From JAJRPT01 sp965661945 (GTDB taxonomy: Bacteria > Bacteroidota > Ignavibacteria > Kapaibacteriales > UBA2268), in the NCBI GenBank assembly GCA_965661945.1, contig CBFIFP010000001.1, positions 186,001-250,000 on the forward strand: a stretch of DNA of 64,000 bases, given 5' to 3'. How positions within the stretch are numbered: the stretch's first letter is position 1; every line of letters begins with the position of its first letter. Of the stretch, positions 27,275 through 36,058 are shown in pieces. Below the pieces are notes generated by a model. That model was not told where the DNA came from. It did no database searches and was given only the letters and a program-made list of their open reading frames with translations. A program made the position numbers and the translations under genes.

Positions 27275-27548
27275 AATTTACAGAACAAGCGCATGAACTT
27301 GGTGTGGAACAAGAACTACTTGTTTCTTTCTTTGAATCATTTGAGGGTTTGTAATCTGTCTGATAGAAACCGCTACCATTGAAAATGAAATTTACATTTG
27401 AAGTTAAGACTCTTTCGACTTCTTTAGGATTATGTGCATCAAAACCTTCAACATCTTCAGGTACATATTTTAATGGTTCATCTTTTATTGATTGTTTGTA
27501 TTCAAAAGTATAATCTGAATCTTTTACTTTATATACATAAGTTGGCAT
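27273..27548 (-). CDS. FmdB-like small protein lacking the zinc-ribbon cysteines
   Basis: A 91-residue protein. It follows the FmdB zinc-ribbon pattern closely: MPTYVYKVKDSDYTFEYKQS, then DEPLKYVPEDVEG, then NFIFNGSGFYQTDYK. In FmdB proteins the positions here occupied by K-V-K-D-S-D and Y-V-P-E-D normally carry the CxxC...CxxC zinc ligands. None of the four Cys is present. Instead three Cys sit in a Ser-rich tail (SSSCSTPSSCACSVN). FmdB members are poorly understood putative regulators. Loss of the metal site suggests a changed role, or metal binding moved to the tail. It is a single-gene unit with its own terminator. Confidence 0.7.
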   Translation of the reverse strand: MPTYVYKVKDSDYTFEYKQSIKDEPLKYVPEDVEGFDAHNPKEVERVLTSNVNFIFNGSGFYQTDYKPSNDSKKETSSSCSTPSSCACSVN

Positions 27549-27645
27549 TTACAGTTTCTCCTATAATTTGTAAATTATGTTTTTTGTTTGATAATAATTG
27601 CTATAAACGTTTTTATTATTCAAATGTTTTATTCTTAATTATAAA

Positions 27646-27675
27646 AAAGGTTGGTTAAATTAATAACCAACCTTT
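27646..27675 (-). terminator. Terminator of the exported three-gene operon
   Basis: AAAGGTTGGTT (27646-27656) pairs with AACCAACCTTT (27665-27675) around an 8-nt loop. On the minus strand it is followed by a T-run, downstream of the lipoprotein gene ending at 27714. Confidence 0.85.
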
Positions 27676-27713
27676 GATACATTCTAATAAATAACTAAAT
27701 TGTAGTTATTAAA

Positions 27714-28223
27714 CTATTGAATTTCATCAGCAATAATGACATTCATACCACCAACAGAATTAATTTTACCTTTAACAGTTACTTTTCCATCTTGTAATGA
27801 ACGAGTTAGTGACTTATTTGCATAAGTACCATCAGTATTAAATACCATGAAAATAGTACCATTATAGTTAAAACCAATCATTTTATTATCTTTTACTAAA
27901 GCGACTGCTTCTTCTTGTGATAAATCTTTAGAGCTGCTTGTAACAAAGTCTGTTAAACTTATTAAAGAACCAGTCCATTGGCCTTTACCTTGAGCAATTC
28001 TTTTAGCTCCACTAGCAAGTTCTTCAGTTTTCTTAGCTATATTTTTGACTTCTTCTTTAACATCTTCAACAGTTTCTTCAACTACTTCTTCTGTATTTTC
28101 AGCAGTTTCTTCAATTTGTTCTGTAACTTCTTCTTTAATTTCATCTACTTTTGGTTGTTCTTTTTTACCGCCACAAGCAAATAAAATAAAAGATAGTGTA
28201 AATAAAGCAATAATTTGTTTCAT
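27714..28223 (-). CDS. Lipoprotein with acidic coiled linker and a small repeated domain
   Basis: A 169-residue protein of unknown function. The lipobox FILFACGG predicts lipidation at Cys17. Residues ~22-75 are an uninterrupted Glu/Lys/Val stretch, likely a long helix. Residues ~100-169 share a domain with the next upstream gene (28233-28577): an A-V-x-L-V-K-x-N-K segment, F-x-x-N/D-G, VFNTDGTxAxKxLxR, a GK-x-x-x-x-G step and a final IIADE. The shared pattern VFNTDGT is almost identical, so the two are paralogues with different anchoring. It is the last gene of an operon that ends at a clear terminator. No family could be named. Confidence 0.6.
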   Translation of the reverse strand: MKQIIALFTLSFILFACGGKKEQPKVDEIKEEVTEQIEETAENTEEVVEETVEDVKEEVKNIAKKTEELASGAKRIAQGKGQWTGSLISLTDFVTSSSKDLSQEEAVALVKDNKMIGFNYNGTIFMVFNTDGTYANKSLTRSLQDGKVTVKGKINSVGGMNVIIADEIQ

Positions 28224-28232
28224 TTTTTCTCC

Positions 28233-28577
28233 TTATTCGAATTTATCGGCAATAATATATTGAAAACCATTCTTGTTGTGAACTTTTCCAATAATCTTAA
28301 AATCATTTCCAGCATTTCTTGCTAAATTTTTATCAGCTACAGTACCATCAGTATTGAAAACAATATATAATTTTCCGTCATTTGACATAAATGCAAGTGG
28401 TTTATTTGCTTTTACTAACTCAACTGCTTGAGCTTTATCAACATTTCCATCTTTTCCAGATACTACCTCGCTAAGGTTAACAGTTTTACCTGAAACTTCT
28501 GCTGCATACAAATTATAAGCACCAAATAAAATTGATGTTATAACTAATATTGATAATATAATTTTTGTGTTTTTCAT
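28233..28577 (-). CDS. Small exported protein, paralogue of the adjacent lipoprotein domain
   Basis: A 114-residue protein. A signal peptide covers ~1-26 with a likely cleavage in LYAAE, so it should be soluble in the periplasm or exported. The mature part is essentially one domain with AVELVKANKPLAFM, VFNTDGTVADKNLAR and IIADKFE, aligning with residues ~100-169 of the neighbouring lipoprotein. The ATG has AGAAGG upstream. It lies 9 nt before the lipoprotein gene and 19 nt after the FN3 lipoprotein gene, so all three are very likely cotranscribed. Function unknown. Confidence 0.6.
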   Translation of the reverse strand: MKNTKIILSILVITSILFGAYNLYAAEVSGKTVNLSEVVSGKDGNVDKAQAVELVKANKPLAFMSNDGKLYIVFNTDGTVADKNLARNAGNDFKIIGKVHNKNGFQYIIADKFE

Positions 28578-28596
28578 TTTTATACCTTCTATTTAA

Positions 28597-29538
28597 TTAT
28601 AAACCAAGTTTTGCATAAGGTACGTTTGCAGTTCTTTGGTAAGAAACAACACAATCAATATATTGGTCAGATGTTCCAGCATTAAATACATATCCACCTT
28701 CAGGGTTTTTCTTAATTAAGATTTTACCATAGTGATATATATCTGTTTCATTAGTTGGTACTCTAAAAGCAAGTACAACACCATCGTAGTTAGCATATTC
28801 TGCTTCACTTAATGTTATTAATTTGTTAGAAAAAGTACTTTGGTTTAGAGCTTGAGAGTCAAACACATCATTAAGAGTTGCAGCGTTATAAACATTACTT
28901 AATTGACCAGGAAACTCAGGGTTATCAGCGTTTGCACCAATTGATACTTCATCAGCTGAGCCAAATCTAAACATATCGTTAGAATCATCAAATGCAAAAT
29001 GCCATGCAGCTTTTTGAGCAATTGTTAAGATTTCTGGTCCTTTTGTATCAAAAAGTTCATCCTCTGCATAAATTCTAATTCCTGAACCAAATTGAGAAGC
29101 AGAACCGTATAATTTAATCTCACCTTCATTTACAGTTTCGTTCAGTCTGATTGCTGGAGACCATTTGATAGTAATTGGCTCACTATCACCATCAGCATTA
29201 ACAGCAACAACTGAGAAATCATAAATTTGACCTTCAGTTAAACCAGAAACAGTTACAACTCCACCTTGTTGGTAATCATTAACAGCTTGATTTGATAAAA
29301 TGGCATTACCTGTTTCATCAATTACAGATAATTTGTAACCAATAAAACCTTCAGTTGCTTGGTCTTCAGATTCTGTCCATCTAATAAGAACTTCAGTTTC
29401 GCTTGCAGAAGTTGCTTGCAAGTTAGTAGCTGGTTTTGGTAACACAGGAGTAACTTCCTCTGTAGTATCTTCACAACTTGTAAAAAAGATTGACATTGCT
29501 ATGAACGCCATTAAAAGAATTTTTGCTTTATTGAGCAT
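28597..29538 (-). CDS. Fibronectin type III lipoprotein
   Basis: A 313-residue protein. The lipobox FFTSC predicts lipidation at Cys22. Residues ~35-130 form a fibronectin type III domain (PKPATNLQATSASETEVLIR, then YKLSVIDETG, SGLTEGQIYDFSVVAVNADG). Residues ~140-313 have no recognised domain, but several Asp/Asn-rich, beta-like segments (IRIYAEDELF, WHFAFDDSNDMFRFG, IYHYGKILI) look like a surface domain, possibly ligand-binding. It is the first gene of the operon that also encodes the two paralogous small exported proteins, which suggests a joint envelope function of unknown kind. Confidence 0.7.
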   Translation of the reverse strand: MLNKAKILLMAFIAMSIFFTSCEDTTEEVTPVLPKPATNLQATSASETEVLIRWTESEDQATEGFIGYKLSVIDETGNAILSNQAVNDYQQGGVVTVSGLTEGQIYDFSVVAVNADGDSEPITIKWSPAIRLNETVNEGEIKLYGSASQFGSGIRIYAEDELFDTKGPEILTIAQKAAWHFAFDDSNDMFRFGSADEVSIGANADNPEFPGQLSNVYNAATLNDVFDSQALNQSTFSNKLITLSEAEYANYDGVVLAFRVPTNETDIYHYGKILIKKNPEGGYVFNAGTSDQYIDCVVSYQRTANVPYAKLGL

Positions 29539-29639
29539 AAAACCTCCGAATAATATTTATTAAAAAAAAATTAAAATTTATAAAAATTAAGAAACTTTTT
29601 AGTTTAAATTAAAATTTATTAATTTAATACTAAAAACAT

Positions 29640-31160
29640 TTATTCTAAAGAACCAATTATGTTTTCTACATTTTCAATAATCTTGTTTGATCTTACTAGT
29701 TCAGCCATTTTATCGTGGTCATAATGCAGTGGTCTATCAATATCAAGAAAATCTATATGTTCTCTAATAGTATCAAAAGCGGCTTTATTCGCTTTTCCAA
29801 TATTAAATTTTCTAAAATCAAGAGCTTGAGCAGCTGCAATTAATTCAATTCCAATGATACCATAAGCATTATCTCTTATTTGCTCATTTTTGATAGCTGT
29901 ATTCATTCCCATAGAAACAAAGTCTTCTTGGTCAGCAGCTGCAGGAATTGATTGAATAGATGCAGGAGTAGATAGTATTTTCTGCTCCACAATTAAACTA
30001 TCTGCTGTGTATTGCGAAAGCATAAGTCCGCTATAAAAACCAGGGTCTTTAGTCAAAAAAGCAGGTAATCCTTGCGAGAGTGCTGGATTAAGTAACCTAT
30101 TTAATCTTCTTTCTGAAAGTATGCACATCATTGTTATGGAGGTTCCCACCATATCCATGGGTAAACTTACTGGTGTACCTTGGAAATTTGCACCTGAAAG
30201 TACTAAGTCTTCATCTTGAATAAAAATAGGGTTATCTCCTACCCCATTTAACTCAATTTCAACTTGACTTTTAGCCCATTGTATAGCATCTCTTGTTGCT
30301 CCTAGAACTTGAGGAGTTGAACGCATGGAATATGCATCTTGTACTTTTGTTTTAACTTTACCGTTTAGTAAATCACTGCCATCAAATAATCTTCTTAAAT
30401 TTCTTGCTGAGATGACTGACCCAATAAATCCCCTTAATGTATGTATTTTTTCATTATAGGGTTTCATATTTGCCATAAGAGCTTCTAAAGATAGGGCGGC
30501 TGCTATTTCGGCATGTTTTATTAAATTAATATAATCATGAATATGTAGTGCCGACATTGCAGTCAATAAGTTTGAACCATTTATTGTTCCAAGTCCATCT
30601 CTTACATGCAATCCTGGTATTTCTATTCCTGCTTTTTCAAATGCAATTTTTGTTTGATATTTTTCGCCTTCAAAGAATACATACCCTTCTCCCATAAGAG
30701 TTTGAGCAATTTGAGACATTGGAGCTAAATCACCACAAGCGCCAACTGAACCTTTCTGGGCAACTACAGGAGTAACTTCTTTATTAAGCATTTCAATTAA
30801 AGTTGATGTTATCTCTGGTCGAATTGCAGAATATCCTTTAGAGTGAACATTGATTCTTCCAGCCATAGCACCTCGAACATACTCGATTTTTGCTGGCTCA
30901 CCAATACCTGCAGAATGATTATAAATTAAATATTTTTGAAAATCATTTAGTTTATCGTCATCTAATACAATTTCAGAAAACTCGCCAATACCAGTGTTAA
31001 CACCATATATAACTTCTTTATCTGCTATTTTTTTATTTAAAAATTCTCTAGATTTTTTTATTCTTTCCCAAGAATTATTGGTTATTCCTATTTTTTCATT
31101 GCCTCTAGCAACTTTAACTAAATTATTAACTGATAAATTATATCCATCTAATTTTAGCAT
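29640..31160 (-). CDS. hutH: Histidine/aromatic amino acid ammonia-lyase (MIO family) with Cys in the MIO triad
   Basis: A 506-residue cytosolic lyase that removes ammonia from an amino acid (histidine, or Tyr/Phe) using the self-formed MIO group. Seen: YGVNTGIGEF with the catalytic Tyr (~52), the MIO loop GSVGACGDLAP where the usual Ala-Ser-Gly is Ala141-Cys142-Gly143, NGVGDNPIF, TPASIQSIP and DQEDFVSMG. The selectivity position NHSAGIGEP resembles histidine lyases (SHAAG) more than tyrosine lyases (HLASG), so histidine is favoured but not proven. No hutU, hutI or hutG is adjacent. The neighbouring proline dehydrogenase on the same strand (80 nt upstream) suggests an amino-acid catabolism unit. 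Confidence 0.85.
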   Translation of the reverse strand: MLKLDGYNLSVNNLVKVARGNEKIGITNNSWERIKKSREFLNKKIADKEVIYGVNTGIGEFSEIVLDDDKLNDFQKYLIYNHSAGIGEPAKIEYVRGAMAGRINVHSKGYSAIRPEITSTLIEMLNKEVTPVVAQKGSVGACGDLAPMSQIAQTLMGEGYVFFEGEKYQTKIAFEKAGIEIPGLHVRDGLGTINGSNLLTAMSALHIHDYINLIKHAEIAAALSLEALMANMKPYNEKIHTLRGFIGSVISARNLRRLFDGSDLLNGKVKTKVQDAYSMRSTPQVLGATRDAIQWAKSQVEIELNGVGDNPIFIQDEDLVLSGANFQGTPVSLPMDMVGTSITMMCILSERRLNRLLNPALSQGLPAFLTKDPGFYSGLMLSQYTADSLIVEQKILSTPASIQSIPAAADQEDFVSMGMNTAIKNEQIRDNAYGIIGIELIAAAQALDFRKFNIGKANKAAFDTIREHIDFLDIDRPLHYDHDKMAELVRSNKIIENVENIIGSLE

Positions 31161-31240
31161 TACACCCTTATTATGATTTGTTCTTTTGTAGAACTCAAAA
31201 TTACAAAAATTAACTGTAAATTAACAATTTTCTTGTATAT

Positions 31241-32140
31241 TTATTTACCGCCAGTGAAAAGAGCTTTGAATACATGTCCGGCAATTTTTGGGTTTTCTTT
31301 AAATCTTCTCATTGAATATCCATACCAATCTTTACCAAAAGAAACATAAATCCTCATATTATGTCCTAACTCTACGAGTTCATTTCTTTTAAGTTCTCTA
31401 ACTCCTAAAAGCATTTGAAATTCATACATATCTTTTGATATTTTTTGTTCATTTATCTGATTTAATGCATAATCTATGAGAACATCATCATGAGTTGCTA
31501 TGCCCACATACATTTTATTGTCGAATAAAAAATTTAATAATTTTTTGTAGTTATTGTTAATTTGATCATAAGTTTTAAAAGCAACTTCCTCAGGTTCTAC
31601 GTAAATTCCTTTACATAATCTAACACTTGCATTAAGTTTAGATAATTCTTGTAAGTCTTCATAACTGCGTTTCATACAAGACTGAATTACAACGCCAAGA
31701 TTATCAAACCCATCATTTCTTAATTTTCTATATATCTCTAAAGTCTTGTCATGAAATGGAGAATCCTCCATATCAATTCTTATAAAAATATTCTTTTCTT
31801 TTGCATATTTTACTATTTTAAACGTATTTTCATAGCAAAATTCAAAATCTATTTCTAAACCTAATGAAGTTAATTTAATTGATTGATTTGAAGTTAGATT
31901 GTTATTTACAATTGCATCAATAACTCCATATCTTAAGTCCATTTCTTTAATTGTTTGCTGTTTATTTTTCACATATTCACCAAGTAAGTCAACTGATGCT
32001 CTGCAATTAGCAGAATTCAACTTGTTTACAGTATTAACAGCGTCGTCAATTGATTCACCCGCAATATAACTATTAGCAAATAAACGAACTACTGGTTTTG
32101 GAACAAAATTCAAAGTTGAAAGAATGACTTTATTAAGCAT
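31241..32140 (-). CDS. putA: Proline dehydrogenase, monofunctional
   Basis: A FAD enzyme that oxidises proline to pyrroline-5-carboxylate and passes electrons to quinone. It is the 299-residue single-domain form, without the aldehyde dehydrogenase half of bifunctional PutA. Seen: RLCKGIYVEPEEVAF (~174-188), IATHDDVLIDYAL, FQMLLGVR and a C-terminal YGYSMRRFKENP, whose Arg pair and Glu are the substrate carboxylate contacts of the family. The P5C dehydrogenase that should follow is not in the window. The same-strand ammonia-lyase follows after 80 nt. The alternative symbol prodh is also used for this form. Confidence 0.88.
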   Translation of the reverse strand: MLNKVILSTLNFVPKPVVRLFANSYIAGESIDDAVNTVNKLNSANCRASVDLLGEYVKNKQQTIKEMDLRYGVIDAIVNNNLTSNQSIKLTSLGLEIDFEFCYENTFKIVKYAKEKNIFIRIDMEDSPFHDKTLEIYRKLRNDGFDNLGVVIQSCMKRSYEDLQELSKLNASVRLCKGIYVEPEEVAFKTYDQINNNYKKLLNFLFDNKMYVGIATHDDVLIDYALNQINEQKISKDMYEFQMLLGVRELKRNELVELGHNMRIYVSFGKDWYGYSMRRFKENPKIAGHVFKALFTGGK

Positions 32141-32256
32141 ATTTATCCGAAATTAAATTAAGATTTTGAAAAGAATATTCCACAAAATTAAGAAATTGTA
32201 AGAGATTTTAATAATTTTATTTTTTTAGATAGTTATTAACTAAACTGTCATTTAAG

Positions 32257-32286
32257 TTTTGTTTTCCAAAAAAATTATTAATTTTG
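32257..32286 (+). promoter_or_regulatory. Candidate promoter of the dihydroorotate dehydrogenase gene
   Basis: TTTTG (32257-32261) and TAATTTTG (32279-32286) are spaced by 17 nt, fitting the Bacteroidota -33/-7 pattern TTG-N17-20-TAnnTTTG. It lies 22 nt before the TTG start codon. Pattern evidence only. Confidence 0.4.
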
Positions 32287-32307
32287 TATAATTAGTGGAG
32301 AAAATAA

Positions 32308-33435
32308 TTGACAAAAGTTGAAAATTTAGCAAAAATTGATAAAGGTGTAAGGAAGTTAATGACTAATCTTCCTAATAACTATTATATTTCATTTTACTCT
32401 AATCAAAAGAAAATTTTTGTTAGAGATTTTGCTAACGACTATATAAATTTTCGTATTAAAGAAATATTTTCTAAACCAACTAAATTATGGGAATTAGATT
32501 TTAAAATTCCTATTTTTAACTCCGCTGGTATGTTTAAAAAATCAGAAGCTTATTATACTGTCGCAATGCAGGGAGCAGGAGCTTGGCTTTCTGGCACATA
32601 CACTACAAAAAAAAGAATTGGTAATTTTAAGAAAGGTGTTTTACATCCTTTCTTACCTCTACCCCATTCTAATATAGCTGTAAATTGGATGGGTTTACCA
32701 AACTTAGGGATAGAACAAGCTGCAAAAGATATTTCAAATTTAGAAAAATTTAATAATACACCAATTGGCGTTAGTATTAGCCCAGACCCTGGTAAAAATC
32801 CGTTAGAGATACTAAAAGACTTAGTTAATGGAATGAATTTACTTGATAAAGCAAAAGTAGATTTTATTGAATTAAATGAAAGTTGCCCTAATGTGAGTGA
32901 TGGACATACTTTAACTAATGATAAATTGGATCAGGAATTAATTAAAAGAATGGAGTATATTTCTACCCACTTTTTAAAAAAACGAAATAAAAATCTGCCT
33001 TTAATTTTAAAATTATCTAACGACACAGACCCAGTTTTAATTCCTTTATTTATTGATATTGCAATAGATTTAGAGTTTGATGGATTGAATCTTGGAAATA
33101 CATCAACTAATTATGCTCAAGCAAAAGAATTATTAAATAATAAAGAACGTAAAATGTTTAATTACTTTACTAATTCTTATGGTGGAGGGGTATCTGGAAA
33201 AAATTTAAAGAATATTTCAAAAGATTTATGTAAATTAGCAAATGATTATTTGCAAAATAAAAATTTAAAAAAAGAATTTCACATAATCAGAACCGGCGGA
33301 ATTGATAATCCTCAAGATATAATTGAATCAAAAGATATAGGAGTTAAGTTAAATCAATGGTATACTGGTTATTTTAAAAATTTTGGCATCTATGGACACT
33401 CTATTTACTCTGAGTTTAGCAAAAAATTAGTTTAA
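32308..33435 (+). CDS. pyrD: Dihydroorotate dehydrogenase
   Basis: An FMN-dependent TIM-barrel enzyme oxidising dihydroorotate to orotate in pyrimidine synthesis. Seen: NSAGMFKKSE, the active-site loop ELNESCPNV with catalytic-type C193 (Cys is typical of class 1, Ser of class 2), K235 in LKLSNDT, GGVSGKNLKNIS and IRTGGID. The N-terminal ~60 residues before the barrel resemble class 2 spacing, so the class is mixed and the electron acceptor is unclear. The TTG start has GGAG 7 nt upstream. An ATG 51 nt further in (32359) is the alternative. It is followed by an outer-membrane protein gene after 22 nt. Confidence 0.82.
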   Translation: MTKVENLAKIDKGVRKLMTNLPNNYYISFYSNQKKIFVRDFANDYINFRIKEIFSKPTKLWELDFKIPIFNSAGMFKKSEAYYTVAMQGAGAWLSGTYTTKKRIGNFKKGVLHPFLPLPHSNIAVNWMGLPNLGIEQAAKDISNLEKFNNTPIGVSISPDPGKNPLEILKDLVNGMNLLDKAKVDFIELNESCPNVSDGHTLTNDKLDQELIKRMEYISTHFLKKRNKNLPLILKLSNDTDPVLIPLFIDIAIDLEFDGLNLGNTSTNYAQAKELLNNKERKMFNYFTNSYGGGVSGKNLKNISKDLCKLANDYLQNKNLKKEFHIIRTGGIDNPQDIIESKDIGVKLNQWYTGYFKNFGIYGHSIYSEFSKKLV

Positions 33436-33457
33436 TCATTTTAATAAAAGGTGTTTT

Positions 33458-34003
33458 ATGAAAAAAATATTAGTATTCTTCGCTCTTTTACCAATTATGG
33501 TAACAAGTTCTTTTTCTCAGTCTTATCCTGAGGAATCATTTAGTATTGGGTTTCAGGTAACTCAAGGGGAATTTGGATATGGTCCGGTTCTTAATTATGC
33601 TCTTAAATCAGATTTGCACATTGGTATGCAATTAGGATTATATTATGATACAGGTTATGAAAATAATACTGTTGAAATTCTTGCAAATAATTTTTTCTTT
33701 TATTTTGCTCCTTATGCAAGATATTATTTTGAAAATATTAAAAATCTAAGACCATTTGTACAAGCACAATATGCTATTTACACTGTTGAAAGTAAAGTAA
33801 ATGGAACTCCAATACCAGAGAAAGCTACATCTGCAAGATACGATGGTAATAACTTATGGATTAACGTAGGCGCTTCTTGGTTTCCTTTTAATAATTTAGG
33901 ATTAAATGCAGGAATTAGATTTATTGATTATAATGTTGATAGATCATGGTTGAGAGCTGGTTTAGGTAATCCATTTATTGGAATTGATTGGTACATTAAA
34001 TAA
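33458..34003 (+). CDS. Small outer-membrane beta-barrel protein
   Basis: A 181-residue protein with signal peptide ~1-20 (ending SSFSQ). The rest alternates polar and aromatic residues in strands (SIGFQVTQG, HIGMQLGLYYD, YFAPYARYYFENI, NVGASWFPFN) and ends in PFIGIDWYIK, as expected for an eight-stranded OmpW/OmpX-like barrel. No binding motif is seen, so no transport function is claimed. AAAGGTG precedes the ATG. It follows pyrD by 22 nt and is closed by a strong terminator. Confidence 0.7.
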   Translation: MKKILVFFALLPIMVTSSFSQSYPEESFSIGFQVTQGEFGYGPVLNYALKSDLHIGMQLGLYYDTGYENNTVEILANNFFFYFAPYARYYFENIKNLRPFVQAQYAIYTVESKVNGTPIPEKATSARYDGNNLWINVGASWFPFNNLGLNAGIRFIDYNVDRSWLRAGLGNPFIGIDWYIK

Positions 34004-34037
34004 AATTTACTTTTAAATAGATTTATTTAAAAAAAAC

Positions 34038-34072
34038 AAAAAAAAGGTTGATATTATTTCAACCTTTTTTTT
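34038..34072. terminator. Bidirectional terminator
   Basis: An A8-GGTTGA arm (34038-34051) pairs perfectly with TCAACC-T8 (34059-34072). It separates the convergent barrel gene and the antiporter gene and suits both. Confidence 0.92.
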
Positions 34073-34078
34073 TAAAAC

Positions 34079-35053
34079 TTACATTACTAACTGAGTATCT
34101 CTATCAACTAAATAAAATAAATACAATACATAAAATAAAATAAAAATATAACCCTGCCACCTATCAATTGTATATTTTCTGCCAATAATCATAAACAAAA
34201 TCAATAAAGTGCTTGAACCAATAATTACTAACAAGTCAATATTGCTAATAACGTTAAACGGTAGAGGGGATATAAGCGAAGTAATACCTAATACCCACAA
34301 AATATTAAATATATTAGAACCAACGATATTACCAACTGCAATATCAGCATTTCTCTTTAAAGCTGCAATAGCTGAAGTTACAAGTTCTGGAAGCGATGTT
34401 CCAATACCAACAATTGTAAGTCCTATAAAAGTTTCACTAAAGCCCCAATATCTTGCAATTTCAGAAGCGTTATCTACTACAAATTTACCACCAACAAACA
34501 GTCCGATCATTCCTCCTATAGTATAAAACACAGCTTTTCCGTTTGGTAAATCTCCAATTTCTTCGCTATCAATATCTTGATTTTGTCTTGCCATATAAAT
34601 TATATATAGTAAAAATAAGAAGAAAAAGAGTATAAGAATCATACCATCAATTCTGGATAAACTCATAGCTGGTTCATCATCTAGAATTGTTATATTTGCA
34701 AGAAAACCAAAAAGTAATGCTGATGTCAAAGAAAAAGGAATTTCTGATAAAATAGTTGATTTTTGTACAGGTATTTCCATTATTATAGCGGTAATGCCCA
34801 GTATTAACATAATATTAGATATATTACTACCAATAATGTTACCAATAGCAAGGTCTGGCTTGTCAGTTATCCCTGCAATAACATTAACAACCAGTTCAGG
34901 AGCTGATGTTCCAAAAGCTACAACTGTTAGTCCAATTATCAAATCGGGGATTTGGAAGTTTTTAGCTATTGAAGAAGAACCCTCAACTAACCATTTTGCT
35001 GAATATATTAGTACAACAAAACCAACTATAAATAGTAGATAAGGTAGAATCAT
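34079..35053 (-). CDS. Calcium/cation antiporter (CaCA family)
   Basis: A 324-residue inner-membrane protein with about ten hydrophobic segments arranged as two inverted halves. The two alpha-repeats that form the ion site are clear: FGTSAPELVVN with GSNISNIMLILG in the first half, and IGTSLPELVTS with GSNIFNILWVLG in the second. This is the YrbG-type Na+/Ca2+ (or H+/Ca2+) exchanger arrangement. The ion preference cannot be read from sequence. It is a single gene transcribed toward the terminator at 34038-34072. Confidence 0.92.
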   Translation of the reverse strand: MILPYLLFIVGFVVLIYSAKWLVEGSSSIAKNFQIPDLIIGLTVVAFGTSAPELVVNVIAGITDKPDLAIGNIIGSNISNIMLILGITAIIMEIPVQKSTILSEIPFSLTSALLFGFLANITILDDEPAMSLSRIDGMILILFFFLFLLYIIYMARQNQDIDSEEIGDLPNGKAVFYTIGGMIGLFVGGKFVVDNASEIARYWGFSETFIGLTIVGIGTSLPELVTSAIAALKRNADIAVGNIVGSNIFNILWVLGITSLISPLPFNVISNIDLLVIIGSSTLLILFMIIGRKYTIDRWQGYIFILFYVLYLFYLVDRDTQLVM

Positions 35054-35126
35054 AATTTATTTAGTATTAATTAATAAAACTTCAAAAATAATGCAAGAAT
35101 AGTGAAAAAAAACTAAGTAATTATAC

Positions 35127-35435
35127 TTAATTATCTATATCTGGTGAATGTTTTCTTAAAAACTCTCTCAAAAGTAAGCCAATAGATGATTTTGCTAGTT
35201 CTTCATCAATCTTTAATAAGTTATTTAGCCAATTTACAACTGTTTTAATTGGTGGCTCTTTAGATGGATTTAATAAAACATATTCTTGAATTCGTAAGGA
35301 CTCTTTTATAATTAAGTCCATATAATTATTAAAACTATTATTTTTTTTCCTTTCTTCATTACATCTTTGAACAATAATGTTCAACTCTATAGCAATAGTT
35401 AGGGTATCAGTGATTTGATGATTTTTGATTGTCAT
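35127..35435 (-). CDS. Hypothetical helical protein, last gene of the PiT operon
   Basis: A 102-residue protein with no recognised family, signal or membrane segment. It is predicted mostly helical, with Leu/Ile heptads (for example TVVNWLNNLLKIDEELAKSS). The ATG overlaps the rhomboid stop as ATGA, so it is translationally coupled to the protease gene. This supports it as a real gene and suggests a link to it or to the operon. Function unknown. Confidence 0.5.
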   Translation of the reverse strand: MTIKNHQITDTLTIAIELNIIVQRCNEERKKNNSFNNYMDLIIKESLRIQEYVLLNPSKEPPIKTVVNWLNNLLKIDEELAKSSIGLLLREFLRKHSPDIDN

Positions 35436-36058
35436 ATTACATTACTCAAAAAATGATTTAATATACCTTTATCTCCATAAAGTATTACTGTTAATATTAT
35501 TCCTGCTAACGCCCCCCATAAATGAGCATCATGACCAATGTTATCTTTAGCGTTTCTTGCTGCATACCAACACCATACTAAATATAATAAAGCGAATATA
35601 GGAGATGGTATAGGCAAAGGAATAAACATCATATAAATACTCATATCTGGTCTAAATAAAATAAATGTAAATAATATGCCAGAAATTCCGCCTGATGCAC
35701 CAAGTGAATAATATTCGGGATTATCCTTATTTTTAATTAAAGAAGGTAAATCCGCAATAATCATACTACCAAAATATAATAAAGCAAAATTTATACCCCC
35801 AACAATTGACTCAAGAGAAAATGCGAAAAAATAAAAGGTCATCATATTAAAAATCAAATGCATTGTATCACCATGAACAAAACCACTTGTAATTAATGTG
35901 TGCCATTTATTATTTCTTATAACAGAAAAGGGATGTAATACTGATTTTTCGATAATTCTTGGGTTTTTATAAAATCCAAGTAAACTAATCACTAAAGTTG
36001 TAACAAAAATTAGTATTGAAACAGGAGAATCCGAAAAGTTTACCATTAGAAGGCCCAT
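35432..36058 (-). CDS. Rhomboid-family intramembrane serine protease
   Basis: A 208-residue inner-membrane protein with about six segments. Catalytic Ser122 lies in SLGASGGISG, and the partner His is H179 in GHDAHLWGALAG. An upstream HLIFNMM provides the Asn (N71) of the oxyanion site, so the dyad is intact. It cleaves transmembrane segments of unknown substrates. Its start overlaps the upstream barrel gene by 13 nt and its stop overlaps the downstream small gene as ATGA. A second in-frame ATG at residue 5 could also be used. Confidence 0.92.
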   Translation of the reverse strand: MGLLMVNFSDSPVSILIFVTTLVISLLGFYKNPRIIEKSVLHPFSVIRNNKWHTLITSGFVHGDTMHLIFNMMTFYFFAFSLESIVGGINFALLYFGSMIIADLPSLIKNKDNPEYYSLGASGGISGILFTFILFRPDMSIYMMFIPLPIPSPIFALLYLVWCWYAARNAKDNIGHDAHLWGALAGIILTVILYGDKGILNHFLSNVI

